DNA of 34,837 bases from DASXMR01 sp036495525 (GCA_036495525.1 DASXMR010000009.1:1-34837); one strand, 5' to 3'; positions 22,018 through 30,362 are shown, counted from the stretch's first letter. Program-made: numbers and translations. The notes: generated from the letters alone by a model not told the origin.

Positions 22018-23159
22018 GCGGCGGCGGCGTGATCATCGCAGGCGCGGCGGAGACGAACCAGCTGGGCAAGCTTCCCGGTATCTCCACCCTCGGCCTGCAC
22101 CTCGAGGCGGCGATAAACGCGGTCGCCGACGCTGGCCTGGCGCTACGCGATATCGACGGCATCGCGACCGTGGCGGCGCCCGGCCCGGTGCAGGTCGCGC
22201 ACGCGCTCGGGATCAAGCCCGGCTGGATCGACGGCACCGGCGTAGGCGGCACCTCGTTCCTGCTGCACGTGCGGCACGCCGTGGCGGCCATCAGGGCCGG
22301 GTACGCGCGGACTGTCCTGGTGACGCACGGCGAGTCAGGCCGCTCGCGGATCGGCGCCGGCGGGTACCAGCGCTCGCCGTCGTCGATGTCCGGGCAGTTC
22401 GAGGAGCCGTACGGCACCCTCGGACCGACCACGACCTTCACCATCCCGCTGCTGCGGTACATGAAGGAGTACGGGCTCAGCCACGAGCAGCTGGCCTACG
22501 TCGCGGTGGCGCAGCGCCGCTGGGCGGCGAAGAACCCGCGGGCGATGTTCCGCGACCCGATCACGGTCGACGACGTGCTGGCCTCCCGGCTGGTCGCCTA
22601 CCCGTTCCACCTGCTCGAGTGCTGCCTGGTCACCGACGGCGGCGGCGCGCTGATCATCACCGCAGCCGACCGGGCCGGCGAATTTCCTAAGCCTGCCGTG
22701 CACGTGCTCGGCTCCGGCGAGGCGAGCGAGACGCCGCTGATCTCGCAGATGGCGGACTTCACCAGCTCGGCGGCGTTCGCGATGGCCGGGCAGGCCGCGT
22801 TCGCCGAGGCGGGCATCACGGTGGCGGACGTCGGCCACCTGATGATCTATGACGCGTTCGCGCACGTGCCGATCTACGGCCTTGAGGCCCTCGGCTTCGT
22901 CCCGACGGGCGACGGCGGCCCGTTCATCGCCGACGGCAACACCGAGCCGGGCGGGCGGCTGCCGCTGAACACCAACGGCGGCGGCCTGTCGTACACCCAC
23001 ACCGGGATGTACGGCATGTTCGCGATCCAGGAGGCGGTCCGGCAGTTGCGCGGCGAGGCCGCCGCCCAGGTCGCCGGGCCGCAGATCAGCGTCGTGCTAG
23101 GCAACGGCGGCATGTTCGCCACGGCCGGCGTGCTGGTCCTCGGCGAGAACCCCGGCTGA
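22014..23159 (+). CDS. Thiolase-fold lipid-transfer protein, likely Ltp2-type aldolase
   Basis: The product is 381 aa from the GTG overlapping the DUF35 stop. The sequence has the order of SCP-x/Ltp2 proteins: an N-terminal VIIAGAAETNQLG segment, ALRDIDGIATVAA, LLECCLVTDGGGALIIT, MIYDAFAHVPIYGLEALGF and GGRLPLNTNGGGLSYTHTGM. The segment aligned to the thiolase nucleophile reads VGGTSFLLH, with no Cys, so ordinary thiolysis is unlikely. Tyr-containing motifs near the C-terminus (LSYTHTGMYG) occur where Ltp2-type retro-aldolases carry catalytic tyrosines. Paired with DUF35, it would cleave a beta-hydroxy acyl-CoA by retro-aldol reaction. The enzyme's substrate is unknown. Confidence 0.83.
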   Translation: MSGGGVIIAGAAETNQLGKLPGISTLGLHLEAAINAVADAGLALRDIDGIATVAAPGPVQVAHALGIKPGWIDGTGVGGTSFLLHVRHAVAAIRAGYARTVLVTHGESGRSRIGAGGYQRSPSSMSGQFEEPYGTLGPTTTFTIPLLRYMKEYGLSHEQLAYVAVAQRRWAAKNPRAMFRDPITVDDVLASRLVAYPFHLLECCLVTDGGGALIITAADRAGEFPKPAVHVLGSGEASETPLISQMADFTSSAAFAMAGQAAFAEAGITVADVGHLMIYDAFAHVPIYGLEALGFVPTGDGGPFIADGNTEPGGRLPLNTNGGGLSYTHTGMYGMFAIQEAVRQLRGEAAAQVAGPQISVVLGNGGMFATAGVLVLGENPG

Positions 23160-23171
23160 GCCTGGCCGCCG

Positions 23172-24950
23172 TCACGCGGCGACCGGCTCGGCCGCCAGGT
23201 ACTCGTGCACCAGGCGGACGACGGTGGCGCCGTCGCCCACCGCCGAGGCCACCCGCTTGATCGAGCGGTACCGCGCGTCGCCGGCCGCAAAGACGCCGGG
23301 CACCGAGGTCTCCAGCGGCAGCGGCGCGCGCTCCAGCGGCCACATTGCCGCGGCCGCGGCGTTCTGCTGCACGTCGCGGCCGGTCAGGACGTAACCCCGG
23401 TCGGTCGCCACCGACGCTGGCAGCCACCCGGTCCGCGGCTCGCCGCCGATGAGCACGAACAGCGCGGACGCCGGCTCCTCGGTGACGCGCCCGCTGCCGG
23501 CGTCCCGCAGCCTCAGGCTCCGCAGCGCGTCCGTGCCGCTGCCGCCAGTGACGACGGTGCCCAGCCGGACCGAGACGCCGGGCGTCGCCTCGATCTCCCT
23601 GACCAGGTAGTCGGACATCGAACGGGCGAGGCTGTCACCGCGCACCAGCATCGTCACCCGCCGGGCATACCTGGCGAGGTGCAGCGCGGTCTGCCCGGCC
23701 GAGTTTCCGGCGCCGACGATGAAGACCTCGCGGCCCGCCATCGCCTGGGCATCCAGGGTGCCTGCCGCGCCGTAGAACACCCCGGAGCCGACCAGCGCCT
23801 CCAGGTGGGGCACGCCAAGGCGGCGCCACGAAATGCCGGTCGCGATGACGACCGCCCTGGTGGTGACAATGCGGCCGTCGCTCAGCGGCACCACCCGCCG
23901 GTCGCCGTCGCAGCGCAGCCCGGCCGCTGGCTGCGAGAACACCATGTGCGCGCCGAACATCCAGGCCTGCTCGCAGGCACGCCTGGTCAGTTCGTGGCCG
24001 CTGACGCCGTGCGGAAACCCAGGGTAGTTGCGGATCATCGGGCTGCTGCCCGCCTGACCGCCGGAGACCGTCTCCTCGAGCACCAGGGTCTGCAGTCCCT
24101 CTGAAGCCGCGTAGACCGCCGCGGCCAGCCCGGCCGGGCCAGCGCCGGCGATCACCACGTCGCAGCGGTCCAGGTCGTTCACTGTCGTGCCGCCGGTCGC
24201 CGCCACTAGCTGCGGCAGCGTCGGCTCGACCAGCGTCTGCTCATCGTGCCTGATCAGCACCGGCAGCCGGGACGGGTCGAGTGACCTGGCACGGAGCAGC
24301 TTGCTGCCCTGCTCGCCGCCCGCGTCGAGGTAGTGGTACGGCACGTTGAAGCGGGTCAGCAGCTGGCGCAGCTGGTAGGTGCTCGGGTCGCCCGGCGGCC
24401 CGACGACGCGGAACAGGTCAAATCCGGCCTGCTGGCCTTTGGCCCACTCGGCCAGGAACTCGCTGATGAGCAGGTAGAGATCCTGCTCCAGCAGCCACGG
24501 CTTGGTGATGTGGTAGTCAGCCTGGCCGAGGGTCATGGCCTGCACGACCGGGCTGCGGGCCGAGTAGTCGCGCTCGACCAGCAGTACCCGCTTGGCGAGC
24601 GGGTAGAGCTCACGGGCGCAGGCGAGGAATTCAACGCCCGGCATCTCGGGCATATCATGATCCACGATGAGCAGCGCCACCGGCTCAGCCGCGCCAGCCA
24701 GTTCCCGCAGCGTGCGCAAGCCGTCGGCGGCTGAGGACTGCCCGACGACCCGGAAGTCAGCGCCGAACCGGCGGCTGATGTCGCCGGTCATGGCGTGCAC
24801 CACGCCGGCGTCGTCGTCCAAGATGAAGAGGACCGGCCGCTGACCCTTGTGCCGTGCGGCTGGCCTGTGCTCCCGCTGGCGGTGACCGGTCCCCGGCGCC
24901 GCGCCGGTCCTGGCCGGCTTGCCGCCCGCTGCGGCCGACCTGCTGCCCAT
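23172..24950 (-). CDS. Fused response regulator / thioredoxin-reductase-like flavoprotein
   Basis: The product is 592 aa. Residues ~38-165 form a CheY-like receiver domain with acidic pocket D45-D47, phospho-acceptor D97 (IVDHDMPEMPG) and K150 (ITKPW). Residues ~180-250 look like a thioredoxin/glutaredoxin-like insert without CxxC. Residues ~262-592 are a pyridine-nucleotide oxidoreductase: FAD loop GAGPAG at 269-274, an NAD(P) loop IVGAGNSAGQ, and a C-terminal GVFAAGDAR motif. The redox Cys pair expected near GSGVFYGAAGTLDA is absent, so disulfide reduction is doubtful. The fusion itself is a known actinobacterial arrangement. The ATG at 24950 follows GGGGGT by 5 nt. No histidine kinase is nearby. 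Confidence 0.85.
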   Translation of the reverse strand: MGSRSAAAGGKPARTGAAPGTGHRQREHRPAARHKGQRPVLFILDDDAGVVHAMTGDISRRFGADFRVVGQSSAADGLRTLRELAGAAEPVALLIVDHDMPEMPGVEFLACARELYPLAKRVLLVERDYSARSPVVQAMTLGQADYHITKPWLLEQDLYLLISEFLAEWAKGQQAGFDLFRVVGPPGDPSTYQLRQLLTRFNVPYHYLDAGGEQGSKLLRARSLDPSRLPVLIRHDEQTLVEPTLPQLVAATGGTTVNDLDRCDVVIAGAGPAGLAAAVYAASEGLQTLVLEETVSGGQAGSSPMIRNYPGFPHGVSGHELTRRACEQAWMFGAHMVFSQPAAGLRCDGDRRVVPLSDGRIVTTRAVVIATGISWRRLGVPHLEALVGSGVFYGAAGTLDAQAMAGREVFIVGAGNSAGQTALHLARYARRVTMLVRGDSLARSMSDYLVREIEATPGVSVRLGTVVTGGSGTDALRSLRLRDAGSGRVTEEPASALFVLIGGEPRTGWLPASVATDRGYVLTGRDVQQNAAAAAMWPLERAPLPLETSVPGVFAAGDARYRSIKRVASAVGDGATVVRLVHEYLAAEPVAA

Positions 24951-25072
24951 GCTGACCCCCGTCCGCCGCCTGGCAGCGGCGCCGCCGGCCATGCTCGCGC
25001 ATCCCCCCGGACTGCCACGGCACGGCCGGCTGTCGCCGCTGCTTCCCCCGGCGTACTACCCAGCCAGGAACG

Positions 25073-26248
25073 TTACGGCGGGCAGCGTTCGCGCAGCGTT
25101 CGGGCGCGCAGCGCCAGCTCGGCGGCGAACCGCTGGTCCGGGTCGGTGAGCGCGCCGCCGAAGGCTTGCTCCAGCTGCCGCAGCCGGTAACGGACGGTCT
25201 GGGGGTGGATCTGCAGCCGGGCCGCCACCTCGGCCGCGGATCCCCTGGCCTCCAGCCACGCGCTCAGCGTCTGGGTCAGCCGGCGCCGGCGGCCGCTGGT
25301 CATGCCAGCCAGCGCGGCGAGCTGCCGCCTGGCAAGCTGATCCACCAGCGCCGGGTCGGTCAGCAGGAGGAGGGGAACGAGGTGATCCTCGCAGCTCAGC
25401 ATCGCGTCGCCAGTGATGACGCCGGCGCTGCCGAGTGCCAGCGCCCGGCGCGCCCAGCGCAGCGAGTCGGCCGCGGCGCCCAGCGGCACGCAGAGGCCAG
25501 CCGCCGACCGGCGGCCACCAAGCGTCGCCCGTAGCTGCTGACGGCGGCCGGGATCCAGGCCGCCTGGCACGAGCAGGCACGGCTCGCCGCCAGCCAGGTC
25601 GGCCAGCAGGTCGGTGCCCTGCGGCAGGGTGATGGCCGGCGGGCCAGGCTCGATGGCGACGAGCGTCACCTCGGCCGGCACGGCCCAGCCGGCCAGCGCT
25701 GCCAGGTCGGTGACGGCGCGGGCCGGCGCCTGATCCGGCTCGAGAATGAGGCCGAGCAGCCGCCGTCGCCATTCCTGCACCGCCGCTGCGGACTCGGCCC
25801 TGGCGGCGCGGTAGCCGCTGACCGACAGCGCGGCCATCTCATCGACGTAGCCGAGCATCGCGTCGGCGAGACCGGACATCACCGCGGACGACAGCTCGCC
25901 GCGCTGCCCGACGCGCATAAGCCGGCGCCAGGCCACCTGCGCGCCGACCCGGTACGCCTCCTGCAGGCTGTCGAGGGTGCGGCCCTCAAGTGCCTCGAAC
26001 CGGCCGAGCCGCCGGCACACCACGTCACGCTGCTCGCGCGGCCCTGACGGGTCGGCGACCAGGTCGACGAACGTGCTGAGGGCAAGCCGCACGCCAGTGC
26101 GCAGCGCCCGCCCGTACGGACCGTCCATGGGCCTGGCGTACTCGGGGATCCTGACCCGGATCTCCCTGATGATCTCGTCGGCAAGGCCAGGCAGCTCAGG
26201 CCGCAGGACGCGGGCCAGATGCCGTGGTACCGCCAGGTCCGCGGGCAT
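25073..26248 (-). CDS. PucR/CdaR-type HTH transcriptional regulator
   Basis: The product is 391 aa. The C-terminal 60 residues hold the PucR-type helix-turn-helix (ARLQIHPQTVRYRLRQLEQA). The middle contains a degenerate GGDEF-like segment of this family (around VTLVAIEPGPPAITLPQGTD). The N-terminal half is helical and resembles the RsbT-co-antagonist-type sensing domain seen in many actinobacterial members. The start at 26248 is supported by a TAATGT box ending 7 nt upstream. The TAA stop is at 25073. The effector and targets are unknown; the divergent secreted-protein gene at 26576 is a candidate target. A longer frame to 26284 was rejected because no signal supports it. Confidence 0.85.
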   Translation of the reverse strand: MPADLAVPRHLARVLRPELPGLADEIIREIRVRIPEYARPMDGPYGRALRTGVRLALSTFVDLVADPSGPREQRDVVCRRLGRFEALEGRTLDSLQEAYRVGAQVAWRRLMRVGQRGELSSAVMSGLADAMLGYVDEMAALSVSGYRAARAESAAAVQEWRRRLLGLILEPDQAPARAVTDLAALAGWAVPAEVTLVAIEPGPPAITLPQGTDLLADLAGGEPCLLVPGGLDPGRRQQLRATLGGRRSAAGLCVPLGAAADSLRWARRALALGSAGVITGDAMLSCEDHLVPLLLLTDPALVDQLARRQLAALAGMTSGRRRRLTQTLSAWLEARGSAAEVAARLQIHPQTVRYRLRQLEQAFGGALTDPDQRFAAELALRARTLRERCPP

Positions 26249-26255
26249 ATGACCG

Positions 26256-26261
26256 ACATTA
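26256..26261 (-). promoter_or_regulatory. -10 box (TAATGT), leaderless promoter
   Basis: TAATGT on the minus strand fits TANNNT and lies 7 nt before the PucR-type regulator's ATG at 26248. There is no Shine-Dalgarno, so leaderless initiation is likely. Confidence 0.5.
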
Positions 26262-26575
26262 ACCCCGGAGCCTGCGGCCCGCACGGCTCTGCCGCCCGCC
26301 CGGCCGGGGGGCGCCAGGTGCCAGCGAACGGCCGTTCCTGGCAGCCGCGGTGCACGGCGCCGCTGCGGCCAGCCTGCTGGCTGGCTGACAAGAACGGAAT
26401 CGGTAATTGGCGGGTCGTGCTAAGGAAAAAGGCCGTTCTGCACGAGTGCGGCGATATGCCGGGCAATGCCTTGCCCGTCAAGTTACGGGTGAGTAACATC
26501 TGGTGGCGCCGTGACCAAGCGTTATTTCCGCTGGTCATCCGGCCTTCATGCGCCGACCGTCTCAGGAGAAACTCT
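26262..26575. other. Leader of secreted protein with stacked inverted repeats
   Basis: No gene is seen in this 314-bp interval between divergent genes. It contains a perfect 12-bp palindrome GAACGGCCGTTC (26326-26337). It also holds a strong hairpin CGGGCAA-TGCC-TTGCCCG (26460-26477) and an inverted repeat GTTAC-N6-GTAAC (26482-26497). The last two lie close together, about 80-115 bp before the ATG at 26576, where they could be operators or a leader structure. No riboswitch class was recognised. Confidence 0.4.
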
Positions 26576-27220
26576 ATGGTGCGCCTGCCGGTTCCCTCGT
26601 CTGCATTCCGCAAGATCGCTGTGCCAGCTGCCGTGAGCCTGGCTGCCGGCCTCGGCATCGTCGCCGCGGCCGGTCCCGCATCGGCCGCCCCCGCCGCCGA
26701 CCCGACCATTACCGTGACCTACCCGGTGAATGGCAGCACGCTGGTCAAGAAGGTCAACTCGAGCCTGACGCTCGGCCCCGGCACGCTGTCGACCACCGCC
26801 GACCTGACCACGGGCGCGCTCACCGCGACCCTGACGCTGCCGCCGGCCACCGGCACGTTCCGCGAGCTTGGCATCCCGGTGACTGCCACCACCGAGCTGA
26901 TCGCCGACGGCCCGACGACCGGCCAGGTTAACTTCTCCGCCAACACCGTGCAGAGCACGTCACAGGTGACGCTGAAACTCGACTCGCTCAAGGTCGGCCC
27001 GGTCAAGCTGCCGATCGGCAAGTCCTGCGAGACCATTACCCCGGCCACCATCAGCCTGGCCTCGGGCGCCGGCTTCAACCTGCTGTCCGGCGGGCCGCTG
27101 TCGGGAACCTACCGGATTCCGCTGTTCCACCACTGCGGCCTGGCGACGGGGCTGATCAACCTGACCATTCCAGGCCCAGGCAACACCATCTCGCTCACCC
27201 TGGGCGCGGCGAAGCTCTGA
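26576..27220 (+). CDS. Secreted protein of unknown function
   Basis: The product is 214 aa. The ATG at 26576 has AGGAG at 26564-26568, 7 nt upstream. A classical signal peptide follows (FRKIAVPAAVSLAAGLGIVA, then AGPASAAPAADP, cleavage after ASA near residue 38). The mature part is rich in Thr, Ser, Gly and Val with alternating beta-strand pattern, indicating a beta-sandwich. Two Cys (SCETITP and HHCGLA) could form one disulfide. No anchor, catalytic motif or known domain was recognised. Its N-terminal mature sequence begins ITVTYPVNGST, and the last third contains GGPLSGTYRIPLF. It is probably extracellular or cell-surface; a structural or binding role is a guess. Confidence 0.75.
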   Translation: MVRLPVPSSAFRKIAVPAAVSLAAGLGIVAAAGPASAAPAADPTITVTYPVNGSTLVKKVNSSLTLGPGTLSTTADLTTGALTATLTLPPATGTFRELGIPVTATTELIADGPTTGQVNFSANTVQSTSQVTLKLDSLKVGPVKLPIGKSCETITPATISLASGAGFNLLSGGPLSGTYRIPLFHHCGLATGLINLTIPGPGNTISLTLGAAKL

Positions 27221-27231
27221 CCGCGCCGATG

Positions 27232-27264
27232 CTGGTCCCGGCGGGCGCGGCTCGCCGGGACCAG
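27232..27264. terminator. 12-bp perfect hairpin between convergent genes
   Basis: CTGGTCCCGGCG at 27232-27243 pairs perfectly with CGCCGGGACCAG at 27253-27264 around a 9-nt loop, followed by GAGGTTTTCTG. It starts 11 bp after the secreted-protein stop and precedes the EthD gene's stop on the opposite strand. It is very likely a bidirectional terminator. Confidence 0.7.
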
Positions 27265-27293
27265 GAGGTTTTCTGCTGCCCAGGCCGCCCGGC

Positions 27294-27602
27294 TCAGTCG
27301 TCGAGGACCTCGACGAACATCCGCGAGCCAGGCGGGGCGATCTGCTGGAAGTCCGCCGCGGTCGCCTTGCCCTCGTCGGTGCCGATCGCCGCGCCGAGCG
27401 CCTGCTGATCGGCGAAGTACAGCTCGGCCACGCGGTAGTAAGTCTGCTCGCCGCCGTCAGCGGCCGCGATGATCTTGCCGCTCTCAAAGCGCTGCAGGCC
27501 AGGAATCGAATGCACCAGAGGCGCGTGAATACCCAGGTAGTGCTCGTCGAAGGCGGCGGTGTCGGCAGGCTGGGTGTAAAGGACTACGAGTTTTACCGTC
27601 AT
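27294..27602 (-). CDS. EthD-domain protein
   Basis: The product is 102 aa. It begins MTVKLVVLYTQPADTAAFDE, then HYLGIHAPLVHSIPGLQRFE, the EthD pattern (first strand, FDEHY turn, HxPL near an IPG kink). EthD-fold proteins are dimeric alpha-beta barrels; members include ETBE-degradation partners and small ligand-binding or dehydratase-like proteins, so the reaction is not known. The start at 27602 is preceded by a TAGCGT box 7 nt upstream. A longer frame to 27683 was rejected. It lies downstream of a flavoprotein gene on the same strand, with copy B of the dispersed element between them, so independent transcription is likely. Confidence 0.8.
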   Translation of the reverse strand: MTVKLVVLYTQPADTAAFDEHYLGIHAPLVHSIPGLQRFESGKIIAAADGGEQTYYRVAELYFADQQALGAAIGTDEGKATAADFQQIAPPGSRMFVEVLDD

Positions 27603-27609
27603 GGCAGGG

Positions 27610-27615
27610 ACGCTA
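27610..27615 (-). promoter_or_regulatory. -10 box (TAGCGT), leaderless promoter
   Basis: TAGCGT on the minus strand fits TANNNT and ends 7 nt before the ATG of the EthD gene. No Shine-Dalgarno is present. The spacing matches those at 7094 and 26248. Confidence 0.5.
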
Positions 27616-27739
27616 TCGCCCGGCGCCGGCCTTGTCAGCAGCGCGCCGGCGCAGCACCAGCCAGCCGCCGAGTGCCTATCCACGCCCGCTGCGTGTCGGT
27701 CCCGGTCCGCCAGGCCGGCTCCCGGCAGTATTGGTGAAA

Positions 27740-27827
27740 CCCCTCCAGGTATGAGATGGAGGGGCTTATTGCGCTTCGGCGCTTCCCGCGGCCCGCAGCG
27801 CGGAGGCGGGACGCTTCGCGCCTGACC
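27740..27827. repeat. Dispersed two-hairpin element, copy B
   Basis: The first 26 bases match copy A (10271-10296) except one. They form the hairpin CCCCTCCA/TGGAGGGG with a 9-nt loop containing GTATGAGA. Bases 27805-27827 match the end of copy A (GGCGGGA...CGCCTGACC). The intervening ~39 bases differ but can still pair (CCCGC with GCGGG) before the conserved end. The element starts 138 bp upstream of the EthD start and ends 12 bp after the flavoprotein stop, both minus-strand genes. That resembles the placement of copy A relative to its minus-strand neighbours. It may also act as a terminator for the flavoprotein gene. Confidence 0.6.
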
Positions 27828-27839
27828 AGACCGTCGGGC

Positions 27840-30362
27840 TCAGCTGCTCATCCGGCTGTCGTCGGGGTCGAAAAGCGGCGGCGCCACTCCGGCCACGGCC
27901 ACGCTCACCGGGTACCGCTCGCCCAGGTACTCCACCGCCAGCTGCCGGCCCGGCGTCGCCTGGTCAGCCGGCAGGTAGGCCATCAGCAGGTGCTTGCCGA
28001 GCGAGGGGGCCGAGCCCGCGCTCGTCACGTAGGAAGTCCGGCCCTTGGCGTCGGTGAGCGGCTCACCGTCGGCCGACAGGACTGGCTCGCCGCCGAGCAT
28101 GTAGCGCAGCTCGCCGGACGGTGACCGGTGGTCATTCACCGTCAGCGTGCACAGCACGGCGCACGGCCCGGCGGCGCGCTGACCGAGGCAGGCCGCGCGG
28201 CCGATGAAGTCCTGCTGCTTCAGCGGCGCGCCGGCCAGGCCAGCCTCGACGAGGGTGTAGCCGGAGTCCAGCTCGGTGCCGTAACGGCGGCGGCCCTTCT
28301 CCAGCCGGGCTGTGGTGCCGTAGACGCCGTCGCCAACCGCGACCAGCTGGTGCGGCAGGCCGGCGTCCCACAGCGTGTCCCAGACTCTGGCTCCCTGCTC
28401 GACCGGCACGTGCAGTTCCCAGCCGAGCTCGCCCACCGGCGAGGTCCTGGCGGCCAGCACCAGGCACCCGCCGAGCTCGAGCTCGCGGCAGGTACCGAGC
28501 GGGAATCCGGCGTTGCTGACATCGCTGCCGGTCACCGCGCCGAGCACGTCCCTGGCCAGCGGGCCCCACAGGCCGAAGGTCGCCCAGGCCGAGGTCAGGT
28601 CAGCGACGGACGCGCTCTCGTCGGCTGGCAGGTGCCCGATGATCCAGCTCAGGCCAAGCATCCCGGTGGCCGGGCCGGTCACCACCCGGAACCGGCGCCG
28701 GCCGAGGCGCATGACGGTCACGTCGGCCCGGACGCCGCCGGCCTCGTCCAGCATCGGGGTGTGCACCACGCCGCCAGCCGGAACGTCGAGCTGCCTGGCT
28801 GCCAGCGACTGCACGGTGCTCAGCGCGCCAGGCCCGGTGACGTCGAAGACCGCCAGCGAGGTCAGGTCCACCAGGCCGCAGCGCTCGCGCATGGCCAGGT
28901 GCTCGGCGTTGATGACCGGCGACCACCAGCGGGACTCCCACTCGCCCTCGCGCTCCATCAGCCGACCGGCGTACCCGCCGAGCAGCGCCTCGTTCGCGGC
29001 GTACCAGGCAGGCCGCTCCCAGCCGGCCGTCTCGGTGAAAACCGCGCCCAGGTCGGCGGCCCGCTGGTGCACCGGGCTGATCCGCAGCGGCCGGCCGGAC
29101 TGCCACTGCTGCGCCGGGTGCACGATCCCGTACATGGCGTTGAAGCTCTCGCGTGCCCGCGCGGTCACGTGCTCGCTGGTTCGCTCGTGACCGGCGAACC
29201 GTGCGATGTCCGCCTCGTGCAGGTCGACCTGCGGCGGGACTCCGCTCATCCACTCGGCGACGGCACGGCCGATGCCAGGCCCCTCCTTGATCCAGCTGGC
29301 CGCCGCTGACCACAGGCCGGGGACCTCCGGCGTCTCGCCGAGTACCGGCCGGCCGTCAGGCGTCATGGCGATGAGGCCGTTCACCGAGTAGCAGATCTCC
29401 GCGCGGTCGTCACCGAGCAGCTCCGGCATCAGTTCCCTTGCCTGGGCCAGCTGCGGAGCGAAGTCCTCAGCGGTGAACGGAAGCTCAGTGGGCGACTGCT
29501 CGGCGTCGTCCAGGCCGGGGATGTCCTCCGGGCTGACGATGATCGGCCGGTGCGCGTAGGAGCCGATCTGCAGCAGCTCGCCGCGCTGCCGCTCGTACAT
29601 GCCAGCGTCCATGTCCCTGACCACCGGATACTCGATCTCTCCCGAGCTGCTGGCGAATAGCTCGCACGGGCCGGCGCTGATCATCTGGTGAACGACCGGG
29701 GTGAGCGGGATCCGGGCTCCGGCCATCGCCGCGATCCGCGGACTCCACACGCCGCAGCAGATCACGCACAGCTCGGTCTCGATGTCGCCGCCGTCGGTGC
29801 GCACGCCGCTGACCCGCCCGTCAGCGGCGATGCTGATCCCCGTCACCTCGGTCTCCGCCATGACCTGCAGCGCGCCGAACAGCTCCGCTCGCTCCCGCAG
29901 CAGCGTGCCAGCACGCACCGGGTCGACCACGCCGGCGCCGGGAAAGTGCGCGCCGCCGAGGATCACCGACTCGTCCAGGTACGGGACCAGCTTGCCGACC
30001 TCGGCGGGCGAGAGCGGCCGGGCCGGTATCCCCCGCGCCGTGGCAGCGCCGCAGCGACGCCGCAGCTCCTGCATCCGCGCCTCGGTCCTGGCCACCTCAA
30101 GCCCGCCGCTGCGGGCAAACACGCCAAGCTCCTGGTACTGGGCGACGCTGTCGAGGGTGAGCTCGGCCATCATCCGCGAGTACTCGACCGGGAAGATGAA
30201 ATTGGATGCATGCCCGGTCGAGCCGCCGGGGCTGGGCAGCGGTCCCTTGTCAACCAGCACCAGGTCGGTCCAGCCCAGCCTCGCGAGGTGATAGGCAAGG
30301 CTGTTGCCGACAATGCCGGCGCCAATGATGACGGCGCTGGCGTGGCGCGGAAAATCACTCAT
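27840..30362 (-). CDS. Dimethylglycine/sarcosine dehydrogenase-like flavoprotein
   Basis: The product is 840 aa, close to the ~850-aa dimethylglycine and sarcosine dehydrogenases. These oxidatively demethylate N-methylglycines and pass the one-carbon unit to tetrahydrofolate. The N-terminal DAO domain has the FAD loop GAGIVG at residues 14-19 and covers about 1-380. An FAO-type middle segment follows. A glycine-cleavage T-like domain (about 440-840) contains CGLVDLTSLAVFDVTGPGAL and GYTLVEAGLAGAPLKQQDFI. The ATG at 30362 begins the conserved FAD strand; a much longer frame upstream is not protein-like. Substrate not proven; a related N-methylated or choline-derived amine is likely. No other one-carbon gene is adjacent. 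Confidence 0.86.
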   Translation of the reverse strand: MSDFPRHASAVIIGAGIVGNSLAYHLARLGWTDLVLVDKGPLPSPGGSTGHASNFIFPVEYSRMMAELTLDSVAQYQELGVFARSGGLEVARTEARMQELRRRCGAATARGIPARPLSPAEVGKLVPYLDESVILGGAHFPGAGVVDPVRAGTLLRERAELFGALQVMAETEVTGISIAADGRVSGVRTDGGDIETELCVICCGVWSPRIAAMAGARIPLTPVVHQMISAGPCELFASSSGEIEYPVVRDMDAGMYERQRGELLQIGSYAHRPIIVSPEDIPGLDDAEQSPTELPFTAEDFAPQLAQARELMPELLGDDRAEICYSVNGLIAMTPDGRPVLGETPEVPGLWSAAASWIKEGPGIGRAVAEWMSGVPPQVDLHEADIARFAGHERTSEHVTARARESFNAMYGIVHPAQQWQSGRPLRISPVHQRAADLGAVFTETAGWERPAWYAANEALLGGYAGRLMEREGEWESRWWSPVINAEHLAMRERCGLVDLTSLAVFDVTGPGALSTVQSLAARQLDVPAGGVVHTPMLDEAGGVRADVTVMRLGRRRFRVVTGPATGMLGLSWIIGHLPADESASVADLTSAWATFGLWGPLARDVLGAVTGSDVSNAGFPLGTCRELELGGCLVLAARTSPVGELGWELHVPVEQGARVWDTLWDAGLPHQLVAVGDGVYGTTARLEKGRRRYGTELDSGYTLVEAGLAGAPLKQQDFIGRAACLGQRAAGPCAVLCTLTVNDHRSPSGELRYMLGGEPVLSADGEPLTDAKGRTSYVTSAGSAPSLGKHLLMAYLPADQATPGRQLAVEYLGERYPVSVAVAGVAPPLFDPDDSRMSS

